Assembly: GCA_903944895.1 (NCBI GenBank)
Contig: CAJATL010000314.1
Span: 1-40,332 of the forward strand
DNA: 40,332 nt
From: an uncultured Bacteroidota bacterium
GTDB lineage: Bacteria > Bacteroidota > Bacteroidia > Bacteroidales > 4484-276
Reading direction: 5' to 3'
The first letter of the stretch is position 1, and each line of letters begins with the position of its first letter. Position numbers and translations under genes: made by a program. Below the pieces are notes generated by a model. That model was not told where the DNA came from. It ran no database searches and was given only the letters and a program-made list of their open reading frames with translations. This document shows positions 17,434-25,516 of the stretch, piece by piece.

Positions 17434-17607
17434 TTAGCGTTCTTTTTGATTTTTGATGATGGTTAAAACACGTTCAACACTTTCGGCAACGATTTCTTTT
17501 TTCAACTCCTCCAATCTGTCAGGTGAAATTCGTTCGGCCGATTCTGAGCTTTTTTCAGGATCGTTATTGATTCTGGCTTCAATTTCAAATTCCCGGATAG
17601 ATATCAT
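17434..17607 (-). CDS. DUF5908 family small CIS protein
   Basis: A 57-aa reading frame fills the gap between the second tube gene and the LysM gene. It starts MISIREFEIEARIN and ends VERVLTIIKNQKER, with an acidic/serine stretch in the middle (NNDPEKSSESAERIS) and a helical C-terminus. The opening 'IREFEIEA' pattern is that of DUF5908, a small family encoded in many eCIS clusters at exactly this position. Its ATG is two bases after the TGA of the tube gene and its TAA is followed immediately by the ATG of the LysM gene, so it clearly belongs to the operon. The function is not established. Confidence 0.85.
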   Translation of the reverse strand: MISIREFEIEARINNDPEKSSESAERISPDRLEELKKEIVAESVERVLTIIKNQKER

Positions 17608-17609
17608 TG

Positions 17610-18035
17610 TCAGAGTTTTTTAAAATATTGATAAGAAAGTTCCATAGTTTCGATGATGATGGCATTTTTTTCGGCATCGAGTGTCGAAATGGCCCATTTT
17701 ACAGGCCAGGCATTAATGAAATTATATGCGGCCAAAGGCTCGTGATTTTCATTCAGCAGCGTCACCTGCACCGAAGTCGGGCTGATGTCGAGGTTTTCGA
17801 TGGCTTTGCGGCACCAGGCAACGATGGCTGAGTCTTTTAACATTCCTCTTTTTAAAACGAGATTCGGATACTTTGCCCTTACGGGTAGCGTGTGATGAAA
17901 CCGGTTTTCACCTCCTTCTTTAAAGGTTATTGTTTCGAGCGATGCTTCGATGCCCGAAACTTCCTGAAAATGAGTTTCACTTCCGCTAATGCCAAAGTTG
18001 ACACTAAAATGAAAAGCAACCGGTGGATATTCCAT
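17610..18035 (-). CDS. Second CIS tube protein (Afp5-like, gp19/T4-tube fold)
   Basis: This 141-aa protein is a paralogue of the main tube protein encoded just upstream. Shared features are the N-terminal FHFSVNFG, FQEVSGIEASLETI and the segment LVLKRGMLKDSAIVAWCRKA, followed by an AWPVKW motif. In eCIS the second tube protein usually forms the layer joining the main tube to the spike. The gene is directly followed by DUF5908 and LysM genes, which supports this baseplate-proximal role. The length is normal. Confidence 0.9.
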   Translation of the reverse strand: MEYPPVAFHFSVNFGISGSETHFQEVSGIEASLETITFKEGGENRFHHTLPVRAKYPNLVLKRGMLKDSAIVAWCRKAIENLDISPTSVQVTLLNENHEPLAAYNFINAWPVKWAISTLDAEKNAIIIETMELSYQYFKKL

Positions 18036-18062
18036 CTTAATCTCTCTAAAAATGAAGACCTA

Positions 18063-18494
18063 TCAAGGCATTTCGATGGTTAATCCTTCATGGGCAAGTT
18101 CGAGTGTTTCTATCGCGACCTCGTTTCCATCGGCCTTCAATTCGGTGCTCTGAACTTTTACAGGCCATGAATTTCTCACCTTCCACACTACCCTTGGATT
18201 ATGCTCTTCATCGAGCAAAGAGATAATTACATCCCGTCGTTCGATTTGATTGAGTTTGACGGTGTTCCACCAGGCATAAAACTCGTTATCGTTCTTGAAA
18301 ACACCTCGCTTGAGCGTGATATTACCGAATTTTTGCATGCCGGGCATCTTCATTTTCGAATATTCGGGCATTGCGCCGGTGCGATATTCGATAACTTCGG
18401 TCTCAACAGCCAGGCCTGTGACTTCGGAAAACCCGATTTTTGTTCCTCCCCATTCAACCTGGAAGTGAAATTTTGGTAATGGATATTGAGCCAT
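18063..18494 (-). CDS. Main CIS tube protein (Afp1/Hcp-like)
   Basis: This 143-aa protein has the eCIS tube signature: FHFQVEWGGTKIGFSEVTGL (residues 9-28), EYRTGAMPEYSKMKMPG, ITLKRGVF and NSWPVKVQ. It should stack as hexameric rings inside the sheath to form the lumen through which cargo is delivered. It resembles the following tube gene, which has diverged. A 27-base gap separates the two. It is the first gene after the sheath, with 144 bases between them. Confidence 0.93.
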   Translation of the reverse strand: MAQYPLPKFHFQVEWGGTKIGFSEVTGLAVETEVIEYRTGAMPEYSKMKMPGMQKFGNITLKRGVFKNDNEFYAWWNTVKLNQIERRDVIISLLDEEHNPRVVWKVRNSWPVKVQSTELKADGNEVAIETLELAHEGLTIEMP

Positions 18495-18638
18495 ATCTTT
18501 ATATTTTTTTGTTAATTTCTGTTACCTTAGTATTGATGTTTTTATAAAAAATTCAAATCTCAAAACTCAAACTGCAAAACTCAAACTGCAAATTTCACCG
18601 GGATTGTTTTTTGTGATTTGAAAATTTGTGATTTATCT
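18495..18638. other. 144-bp spacer between sheath and tube genes with a 14-bp tandem duplication
   Basis: The spacer contains AAAACTCAAACTGC twice in tandem (18562-18575 and 18576-18589) inside an A/C-rich stretch. A similar 'AAAACTCAAAAAGC' texture recurs at 37266-37345. Such a spacer inside a structural operon could host a processing or internal promoter signal, but I see no clear one. Confidence 0.6.
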
Positions 18639-20072
18639 TTACGATTGTTGCATTTTGTGCGAGAATCTCAGGATAATAAATTCGGCAGGCCGAACAACAG
18701 CCATCCCGATTTCGATGATCAGTTTTCCGTCGAGGATATCCTGAGCTGTCATGGTCTGGCCTAGGCCGACTTTTACAAAAAATGCATCTTCAGCTTTGGC
18801 ACCGGCAAGAGCGCCAGCTCTCCACTGGTTGATGAGGAAATTTTCGATCATGGCTTTCACCTTGACCCAAGTATTGGCGTCGTTGGGTTCAAAAACAAAC
18901 CGCTCGGTGCCTTTTTTGATGGATTCTTCGGCAAAATTGAAAAACCGCCTGACACTAACATATTTCCATTCGTTGTCGTTGCCGGCAAGTGTGCGTGCTC
19001 CCCAAACCAGGGTTCCTTTTCCGGTAAAAAACCGGATGGCATTTACCGATTTTCCGCTGCCCGGATCAATGTTCAGAAAGTCATTGTCGTCGTTGGTAAT
19101 TGGTGTGAGCAGTTTTTTTACTCCCATCAGACTTGCATTGGCCGGAGCTTTCCAAACACCGCGCTCGCCATCAACCCTGGCGTAAACGCCCGCAACCGAA
19201 CTTGACGGGGGGAGTTTTACGGTTTGCTGGAGCATCTCAGCCAAAAGCTGATTGTACAATTGTGGATTTTGAACTTTAAGAATTGCCATGGTAGTGAACG
19301 CACCCACACCAGGAATTGCGACACCTTCCTTGTTGACAACATGTTCGATGGCGTGATCGGCTTTTACCCTGAAAGGCAAAAATGTTTCGATAAACGGGAA
19401 ATAAGCAGCCCCGTATTTGATTTGCTGCAAATCGTTGGAAATCGCATCCCGCAATGATTGTACGTCGGTTCTCAGAACTCCGGTGGTGGGATAAACATCA
19501 AAAATCGTAAACCGGTCGCCAAGGTCGCTGCACTGTTTTAATGATTTGTTGATGAGATCGTAATACGCGCCACCAGTTGCAATGTTTGGGCCTTCCGGGA
19601 AGACAATCAGGGTAGGTTCGTCAACTTCCAGTAACAGGTTTAATTTTTCGACAAGCTTATCTTTATCAATGGTGCCTCCTTCGGTTTGCAGGCCTGCCGA
19701 AACAATGTAGCACGGTCCTCCGCCATTATTAAAGTATTGCTGCAAAGCATAATACAAATTGTATTTCGAAAGTTTGGTCTTATCAAAAGTTACTTCTGAT
19801 ACCCGGCTGAGAAGTTTATCCGCAGCATTGGTAGCATCGGTAATTTTGATCGTAAAGGCTGAACTTTCGGGGAAGGCTCCGCCGAAATATTGCTCATATT
19901 CCAGCAGCGAGGTAATCCTGAACGGTTTACTGATGGTTTCGTTTCCGCTTTTCTCAATGATTTCGGTGTATCCGATAAAGGCTGGTATTGCGGTTTCGAC
20001 AGCAGCAATCGAAGGTGGAAATTTCGAGATTTCTTCCACATACACGCCTGGTGTTCTGTACTCTTTTGCCAT
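18639..20072 (-). CDS. CIS contractile sheath protein (Afp2-like)
   Basis: This 477-aa protein is the only sheath gene in the cluster. It opens with YRTPGVYVEEISKFPPSIAA (residues 5-24), the universal sheath N-terminus, and closes with the conserved domain containing LVWGARTLAGNDNEWKYVSV, RRFFNFAEESI and RPAEFIILRFSH. The sheath wraps the tube and contracts to drive it forward. Afp and PVC have several sheath paralogues, whereas single-sheath loci are common in Bacteroidota. The length is normal. The gene follows the DUF4255 terminator gene by 43 bases. Confidence 0.96.
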   Translation of the reverse strand: MAKEYRTPGVYVEEISKFPPSIAAVETAIPAFIGYTEIIEKSGNETISKPFRITSLLEYEQYFGGAFPESSAFTIKITDATNAADKLLSRVSEVTFDKTKLSKYNLYYALQQYFNNGGGPCYIVSAGLQTEGGTIDKDKLVEKLNLLLEVDEPTLIVFPEGPNIATGGAYYDLINKSLKQCSDLGDRFTIFDVYPTTGVLRTDVQSLRDAISNDLQQIKYGAAYFPFIETFLPFRVKADHAIEHVVNKEGVAIPGVGAFTTMAILKVQNPQLYNQLLAEMLQQTVKLPPSSSVAGVYARVDGERGVWKAPANASLMGVKKLLTPITNDDNDFLNIDPGSGKSVNAIRFFTGKGTLVWGARTLAGNDNEWKYVSVRRFFNFAEESIKKGTERFVFEPNDANTWVKVKAMIENFLINQWRAGALAGAKAEDAFFVKVGLGQTMTAQDILDGKLIIEIGMAVVRPAEFIILRFSHKMQQS

Positions 20073-20115
20073 AAAATTTATAGTGTTGGTTTATATTTTA
20101 GAACAAAGTTTATTT

Positions 20116-20697
20116 TCATTTTTCATCTTCCATTTTTGCGGTATTGAGAATCACTTCTTCGATGCGTGGTCCAACAGCAAGCAAGCCGCTTCTGATCATT
20201 TCGACAGGCCTGACTTTATAAATCAATGAGGGTAAATATTTTCCGCCCAGTGACGACCAAAGGTTGTTTTGCTGTTCGAACGACAGAGAAACCATCTCGA
20301 CAAGAATTTTTTCGATTCCATCATCAAGATCGGGGCTGTTTTGGTGGGTAAATACCGGCTTTCCCTGGAAAAACCTGACAACCCTCGACAGGTTTTTCAA
20401 GGCTTCCTTGTAGTTTTCTTCGGTATCGCCAAAATAGGCAGAGATTAAAATATAAAGATTCAGATAAACAGGCGGATTTATTTTGGCAATATCATGTTCG
20501 GAAATTTTAATATATGGATTTTTGTTTTTAAGGGAAGGCTCTTCTTCAATATTAATGAGCGTAAGGCCAATTTCGCTGATGTTGGTTTGACCGTTCAGAT
20601 TAACCACATGACCAAGCACAACCTTTTTTGCCTGAATAATTTCCATGAAATAGTCATTAATCTGGTCGCGGATAAAAATGAGCGTCTGGTCAATCAT
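20116..20697 (-). CDS. DUF4255 tail terminator/cap protein (Afp16/Pvc16-like)
   Basis: This 193-aa protein matches DUF4255 by its pattern of PPVYLNLYILISAYFGDTEE (residues 75-94) and NYKEALKNLSRVVRFFQGKPVF. Members cap the distal end of the tube and sheath and end polymerisation. It is the first gene of the CIS operon. The start ATG is unambiguous, and a promoter-like sequence lies about 80 bases upstream. No membrane segment is present. Confidence 0.92.
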   Translation of the reverse strand: MIDQTLIFIRDQINDYFMEIIQAKKVVLGHVVNLNGQTNISEIGLTLINIEEEPSLKNKNPYIKISEHDIAKINPPVYLNLYILISAYFGDTEENYKEALKNLSRVVRFFQGKPVFTHQNSPDLDDGIEKILVEMVSLSFEQQNNLWSSLGGKYLPSLIYKVRPVEMIRSGLLAVGPRIEEVILNTAKMEDEK

Positions 20698-20777
20698 GAA
20701 GGAGTTATTTGTTTAACAAAATTTTTAGTCGATTTTTTTAAAGTTTTTCTTAAAATATATCTGGAATTAATTTTGTA

Positions 20778-20806
20778 AAAATACGCTATCAAAATTGTGA
20801 AGTCAA
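20778..20806 (-). promoter_or_regulatory. Candidate promoter of the CIS operon
   Basis: On the minus strand TTGACT (20806-20801) is followed by a 17-bp spacer and TATTTT (20783-20778). The downstream part reads TATTTTTA, one base off the Bacteroidota -7 consensus TAnnTTTG. It is 81 bases upstream of the DUF4255 start and on the CIS side of the terminator. This is the best match in the 170 bases examined; no transcript data support it. Confidence 0.45.
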
Positions 20807-20867
20807 GTAAAATTTTAGCTTATTCACAAATTTTAACCTCTTTAACAGATCATTAACAAACAGCTAT

Positions 20868-20904
20868 AAAAAACAATTGCCGTCCCTGATAGGAACGGCA
20901 ATTG
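20868..20904 (-). terminator. Rho-independent terminator of the M14 peptidase gene
   Basis: On the minus strand the arms CAATTGCCGT and ACGGCAATTG pair perfectly, with three more pairs inside (total hairpin 20874-20904), and are followed by six T residues (20873-20868). It lies 22 bases after the M14 gene stop and separates that gene from the CIS operon. Confidence 0.9.
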
Positions 20905-20925
20905 AAAAAAACAGTTTACAATCTT

Positions 20926-23900
20926 TTATCGAATAATCAGCTTCACCACCTGTGTCTGGTTCCCTGAAATTGTCAAAATGTAAATTCCGGGTTTGAGGTC
21001 CGGAATATCCAGAACAAAAGTTTCATTTTGATTTTGGGTAAGATTTCGTTCGTTATAAATAATTTTGCCCAATGTTGTCGAAAGCTTTACTTCAAAGCTA
21101 TTTCCGGATGAATTTGCAGGTGTAATAAAAACCTTGCCGGTGGAGGGATTCGGGTAAACGATAAACATATTATTTTGAGATAGTCCATCAATTCTGGTGC
21201 ATTCATCAACATAAACAGTTTGAGCAGCATCGTTTTCGCAACCGTTTTCGTCAATGTAGGAATACGTTAAATCATGGGTTCCGGCACCTGCCACACCCGG
21301 ATAAAACCAGCCGTTTAACACTCCTGTACCAGAATACACGCCACCAACAGGGAATCCCTGGGTAAGTTCCTGCTGTGGCCAGTTGAGGCACATATCAGGA
21401 ATTTGTACGAAGGTTACCAACGGAAGATCAAACACCGTGATAAAACCTGGTTGAGCTAGTGTCTGGCTTGTCTGCCCATCTGAAACGGTGAGCGAAACAT
21501 CAAAATTACCTGCTGCATCATAAGAAATAGCTGGATTTTGAAGGGTTGATGAAGATGGGTTTCCTCCCGGGAACGACCATGACCAGGAAGTAATATTTCC
21601 CTGGCTGTTGTCGGTAAACTGAACTTCGTTATTAATGCAAATTTCGTTGGTGTTGGCTGTGAAATTCGGAATTAATATTGCTCCGCCAACCTTAACAGTG
21701 TAATCTTCAATTTCTCCATACGATGCACTGCCGCATGGCGTAGGAGCCGTGCTGTAAGTCATTCTGATCCGCATCCGGTAATCGCCGGGAGATGTTCCGG
21801 CAGGCGTAGAAACGGTTCCTGTAAAGGATGCTCCTGAGCCACCAACATTGGTCAACTGGAAAGTTTCATTGGCGATATCTCCAAATTCAAAATTACGGTT
21901 CCAGTCCACCCAGACGGTTGTAATATCGCTGGCCCAGGGTGTACCGTTGGTGATGGTGATGGATTTTGATTCGGCAGCATCGATGGTTACATAAATATTG
22001 GTATAATTTGCAACGCCGCCCTGCCAGCCGCTCGAATTGCTAATTTCGCCACAAACTACTTTTGAGATATATTCGTCTTCGGTACTTGTTGTAGCCGTGC
22101 AATAGTCGGGGAAAGTAATAGTAAAGAATTTTGATCCCGAAACCCCGTTATCGCCGGTATAATCGAGTGAAAATGAGCTTTCGTGCCCGGCAGGAACCGA
22201 AGCATCGGCACTGACGGTAAATGTTGCTGTGGCAGTTCCGTTGATCAGAATATCCCCAAATTCCTGAGGTGCCGTGGTCGAAATTGTGATGAAAGGATCG
22301 GGGCAACTTAATGTTCCGAAAACATTCATCGCATCAAGGCTGCCGATGTTTTTTAGGGTAATCGTAAAGTTGGCCGTTTCACCAGGTTCAAGAAGGCCAT
22401 TGTTGTTGCCATTTGCGTCATTCACAACAAAACCTTCCATCAAAATATAAACCCCGGTAATCGAACTGAGCGATTGCATCGCATCCAGATCAAAACCGGC
22501 ATCATTTACGCTGGCTGAGCCATCGCCATCATCAACAAATTTAAAATATCTGGCTTCATTAATTGCTGTGCTTCCCAGGTCAAATTCGCTGGTTCCTGTT
22601 CCTGTTCCTATCGAAATCCATGGACCGTCCATGGTGCTGCCGCCATAAAGTGTAAAAGTTTCCGGCGTAGCATCGCCTTCAAAAACGATGAGGTCATTTC
22701 CGGCCCCATCCACAACAAGTTCCTGCATATCAACTACCAGGATACCACTTTTGCCCAACGAATAATTCATATTATCAGGTTGCCCGACGGAATACCAGGT
22801 TGCGCCTTCGTCGGACTGATTTCCGTTTGGAATCCGGGAAGCAAGTATCCTGTATATTCCCTGGTGATTTTCGGGTGTAAGCTGAACATCGGCAATGGTT
22901 GACGAAAGTGCGTTTACCACAACATTGTTCACCATTTTGGTCTGATAACCATTTGCTTTAAAGGTTAGATTATAGGTTCCGGGAACTACATATTTATGAA
23001 AATCGCCAACGACGGGATCGCTGTAGCAAGGCATCGTTGAACCCACAAAAACAGTTGCTGCAACCGGTTCGCCCGTTGTTTCATCAGTAATTGTTCCTTC
23101 AACGCCATAACCCGAATATTCGATCAGTTTTACCATCGAAGGGAGGTTGATGTTAAAATAATAAAGCAATTCGGATGCAGGGGGTTGCTTGTCGTACGAA
23201 ATTTCGATAACAAGGCCGTGCGTGCCCAGACAGCCATAAGCCGATTCGGCAGTGGAGCCGGTTGTGGGATAAAGTGAAGTGCCGGGGCCGGTTTCGAGAT
23301 TTGCATATCCCGAATTGCTTTCATAAAGATTGGCTAAAACAAGTTCGGCGGCATAATCAGGGCAGGCATCGGTGCGGAAATACCAGGGATAAAGGTAAAC
23401 TTCGATGCCGCTGTGGTTGGTCAGATGGATGGTAAACTGGTTTTCCTGGTCCATTTGTCGGAGCGCTTTCGATTCGGGCTGAGAATAAAATCCGGTACTG
23501 CTGCCTTCGCCATCCCACAAATAACCGGCATCGCGGTTAAGATCGATTCCGTTGGCGTTATATCTCGAAACGCTAACCCGGCCATCAGGGTTCATGATGG
23601 GCAAAATCCAGATCTCACGATTATCAACAAGGTTGGTAATCACCGGGTCGTTGCCATATTTCTGGCACAAATAGCGGGCTAACCGGATCATGTTTTCGCC
23701 ACCGCCAATTTCGTCGCCATGGATATTGCCGTCAAAACCGACTTCTGGTTCATTTTCGTCAAGATTTACATTATCGCTGATCTTTAATGCAGCCATCTGC
23801 CTTCCCTGAACGGATTGCCCGAAAATAACTTTCTTGCAGAGGTTCGGAAGCGCTGCTGCCAGGCTATCTATCAGATCGATGGTTTGCTGGTAGGTGTGAT

Positions 23901-24210
23901 AGGCTTCATCCTTTTCCCAGAAATCTTTATAAAATGCGTTGAGGTTTTCTTTTTGAATTTCATAATCCAAACCTTGTTCGTTTACAAGTTTTAACTCATC
24001 AGGAGTGACGTACATCAGCGCATAGTCGCGATAAATATCGCCGTTGAGTTTGAGGCTGTGTAAAACCTGGGCATCGCGCTGACTGGTGATTTGAACTTTG
24101 ATTTCCATTTCGTTTTGCCGCCAGCCATTCTGTGCAGGAAGGGTGACCGATGAAATCATTAAAACCAGCAGAACAACTGTTGTTCGGCAAAGTGTGATAA
24201 AAAGTTTCAT
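20926..24210 (-). CDS. Secreted M14 zinc carboxypeptidase with PKD domain and T9SS sorting signal
   Basis: This 1094-aa protein has a signal peptide (about residues 1-26, ending LPAQ) and an M14 catalytic domain with all key residues visible: zinc ligands H164 and E167 in GNIHGDE, H266 in NHSG, substrate-binding N225-R226 and the catalytic E336 in LVIEIS. A carboxypeptidase-regulatory-like domain follows (about 368-445), then a discoidin/GEVED-like region with STPAGTSPGDYRMRIRMTYS, a PKD domain (SWSWSFPGGNPSSST), and a type A T9SS sorting domain at the end (VYPNPSTGKVFI and LKPGIYILTI). It should be exported by the Sec and type IX systems and act outside the cell on peptides. It is monocistronic, with its own terminator. 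Confidence 0.95.
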   Translation of the reverse strand: MKLFITLCRTTVVLLVLMISSVTLPAQNGWRQNEMEIKVQITSQRDAQVLHSLKLNGDIYRDYALMYVTPDELKLVNEQGLDYEIQKENLNAFYKDFWEKDEAYHTYQQTIDLIDSLAAALPNLCKKVIFGQSVQGRQMAALKISDNVNLDENEPEVGFDGNIHGDEIGGGENMIRLARYLCQKYGNDPVITNLVDNREIWILPIMNPDGRVSVSRYNANGIDLNRDAGYLWDGEGSSTGFYSQPESKALRQMDQENQFTIHLTNHSGIEVYLYPWYFRTDACPDYAAELVLANLYESNSGYANLETGPGTSLYPTTGSTAESAYGCLGTHGLVIEISYDKQPPASELLYYFNINLPSMVKLIEYSGYGVEGTITDETTGEPVAATVFVGSTMPCYSDPVVGDFHKYVVPGTYNLTFKANGYQTKMVNNVVVNALSSTIADVQLTPENHQGIYRILASRIPNGNQSDEGATWYSVGQPDNMNYSLGKSGILVVDMQELVVDGAGNDLIVFEGDATPETFTLYGGSTMDGPWISIGTGTGTSEFDLGSTAINEARYFKFVDDGDGSASVNDAGFDLDAMQSLSSITGVYILMEGFVVNDANGNNNGLLEPGETANFTITLKNIGSLDAMNVFGTLSCPDPFITISTTAPQEFGDILINGTATATFTVSADASVPAGHESSFSLDYTGDNGVSGSKFFTITFPDYCTATTSTEDEYISKVVCGEISNSSGWQGGVANYTNIYVTIDAAESKSITITNGTPWASDITTVWVDWNRNFEFGDIANETFQLTNVGGSGASFTGTVSTPAGTSPGDYRMRIRMTYSTAPTPCGSASYGEIEDYTVKVGGAILIPNFTANTNEICINNEVQFTDNSQGNITSWSWSFPGGNPSSSTLQNPAISYDAAGNFDVSLTVSDGQTSQTLAQPGFITVFDLPLVTFVQIPDMCLNWPQQELTQGFPVGGVYSGTGVLNGWFYPGVAGAGTHDLTYSYIDENGCENDAAQTVYVDECTRIDGLSQNNMFIVYPNPSTGKVFITPANSSGNSFEVKLSTTLGKIIYNERNLTQNQNETFVLDIPDLKPGIYILTISGNQTQVVKLIIR

Positions 24211-24311
24211 TAGATTAATTTTTGTTGTTTTGTATGAATGAGAAATTTTCAGGTTAAGACTTGTTTTTTAAACTAAGGTTGCTCAAAAGGCGCTGTTGGA
24301 GCAAATTTGTT

Positions 24312-24352
24312 TTTTTGCTGGTTTTGAAATGTAATTTCAGCGACAGCAAAAA
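24312..24352. other. Imperfect hairpin between M14 and HutD-like genes
   Basis: TTTTTGCTG (24312-24320) and CAGCAAAAA (24344-24352) are inverted, with an inner GAAAT/ATTTC stem. It lies downstream of the HutD-like stop but has no T-tract on the minus strand, so a terminator function is only possible. Confidence 0.4.
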
Positions 24353-24367
24353 TCATCCAAATGCTTT

Positions 24368-24961
24368 TCATGATTGATTCATTTGTATCACTGCAACTGC
24401 AATTTCGCAGTATTCATGTGCGGTTAATTTAATTTTATCGAAATCCAGTTCAAAAAACACCATCAAAAAATCATTTTCCCCGATGATATATTTTTTGCCG
24501 TTACATCCGATTTCGGCGGTGCCGCAGAGTAAATAAATGCCAACGACATCGTGGTTTTTGCAGTCAATTTCGGTGCAGGTTTGTTGCGGCTGGAGCGTTT
24601 TACCAAGCAATGTTCCTGTTGCCTCGCCCCTGGTCATCAGGTTAAAATCGGTGACCTTGCCTGAGCTTTTAGTTTTCCATCCACCATTAAAAGTATCGCT
24701 GTCAAATTTTTGAAGGGTTTTCGAATAATGACCTTCATGATTTAAGGTTAAGTTTCCTTCCAGAATCATGATGCTGCGCGAAATTATGGGTAAGCTGGTA
24801 AATTCCGACTCTTCAGTTAACACTTGTGCGGTGCTTATCCTGAAAAGAAAATTCCGCTGATCGTAAGTCGCCGTTTCGGGGAATATGGCCAATTGGGTGG
24901 TGGTGCCTCCTGACCATTGCGAGGTTTTTTGTTCCGTTTTTCTGCTGATTTTTACCTGCAT
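24368..24961 (-). CDS. HutD/Ves family cupin-like protein
   Basis: The protein is 197 aa from the ATG at 24961. A longer frame starting with TTG at 25024 overlaps the preceding gene and is less likely. The N-terminal signature SQWSGGTTTQLAIFPETATY followed by NFLFRISTAQV is typical of the HutD/Ves family, a cupin fold associated with histidine utilisation regulation or stress response. No hut gene lies nearby, so its role here is uncertain. It has no signal peptide. It follows the small secreted protein gene by 52 bases and may be co-transcribed with it. Confidence 0.85.
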   Translation of the reverse strand: MQVKISRKTEQKTSQWSGGTTTQLAIFPETATYDQRNFLFRISTAQVLTEESEFTSLPIISRSIMILEGNLTLNHEGHYSKTLQKFDSDTFNGGWKTKSSGKVTDFNLMTRGEATGTLLGKTLQPQQTCTEIDCKNHDVVGIYLLCGTAEIGCNGKKYIIGENDFLMVFFELDFDKIKLTAHEYCEIAVAVIQMNQS

Positions 24962-25013
24962 AAGCCAGTTTTGTAGATTAAATGGAGGTTCTGTTCCAGG
25001 ATTGTCATGAAGC

Positions 25014-25493
25014 CTAAAATTCAACTTTTTCCCAGCTTGCCGAATCGGTGTCGCAGATAAAAAACTTAAAAAAATCGGTGGTTTCCTTCAGCCTGGTTAG
25101 CTGAGTGGTTTCAAAATGGATGATTCCTCCGCAAACATGACCCATATTTTTATAGATATTTTTTTTGTCATCAACAGCCATACTTACATCGCCTATTTCT
25201 TTATTTTCGTGGCTGGATGTTGTTTTGAAATAAATCCAGCCTCCGTTATCCAGCCTGAGGATACCACATTTTACAATCCGGCAGGATAGTTTCTGACCAT
25301 CATCCCAAACATTTTCATCAATAATAATTGCTGTAACGGTACTGTCGGGGGTGAAACTATTAAATTCTCTGATCGTTTCCTGAATCCACTTATCCTGTTT
25401 CATTGCAGATACTTCTGAAACATCGGAATGCTGGGCAAATGAAAAGCTGATGGTTGCCAGTATGAGGAGGAATGAAAACGCAAGTTTTTTCAT
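25014..25493 (-). CDS. Small secreted protein of unknown function
   Basis: This 159-aa protein has a clear Sec signal peptide (MKKLAFSFLLILATISFSFA, cleavage after about residue 20). The mature part has three cysteines, at about C71 and C76 (SCRIVKC) and C120 (HVCGG), plus one near the C-terminus (FICDTD). I recognise no family. It probably resides in the periplasm or outside the cell. The start ATG is supported by the signal peptide. It lies between the CvfB-like gene and the HutD-like gene on the same strand. Confidence 0.8.
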   Translation of the reverse strand: MKKLAFSFLLILATISFSFAQHSDVSEVSAMKQDKWIQETIREFNSFTPDSTVTAIIIDENVWDDGQKLSCRIVKCGILRLDNGGWIYFKTTSSHENKEIGDVSMAVDDKKNIYKNMGHVCGGIIHFETTQLTRLKETTDFFKFFICDTDSASWEKVEF

Positions 25494-25516
25494 GTTTTCG
25501 AATTTATTTTTGTCTG

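Noticed and set aside
18562-18589. Possible CRISPR-like repeat pair
   Set aside because: There are only two directly adjacent 14-bp units with no spacer and no cas genes.
1009-20697. Prophage, R-type tailocin or type VI secretion locus
   Set aside because: There are no head, packaging, integrase or lysis genes and no TssJLM or ClpV. DUF4255, CIS tape-measure family, AAA+ and DUF4157 genes point to eCIS.
24962-25024. TTG-initiated N-terminal extension of the HutD-like protein
   Set aside because: It overlaps the preceding gene and adds residues absent from the family; the ATG at 24961 fits better.
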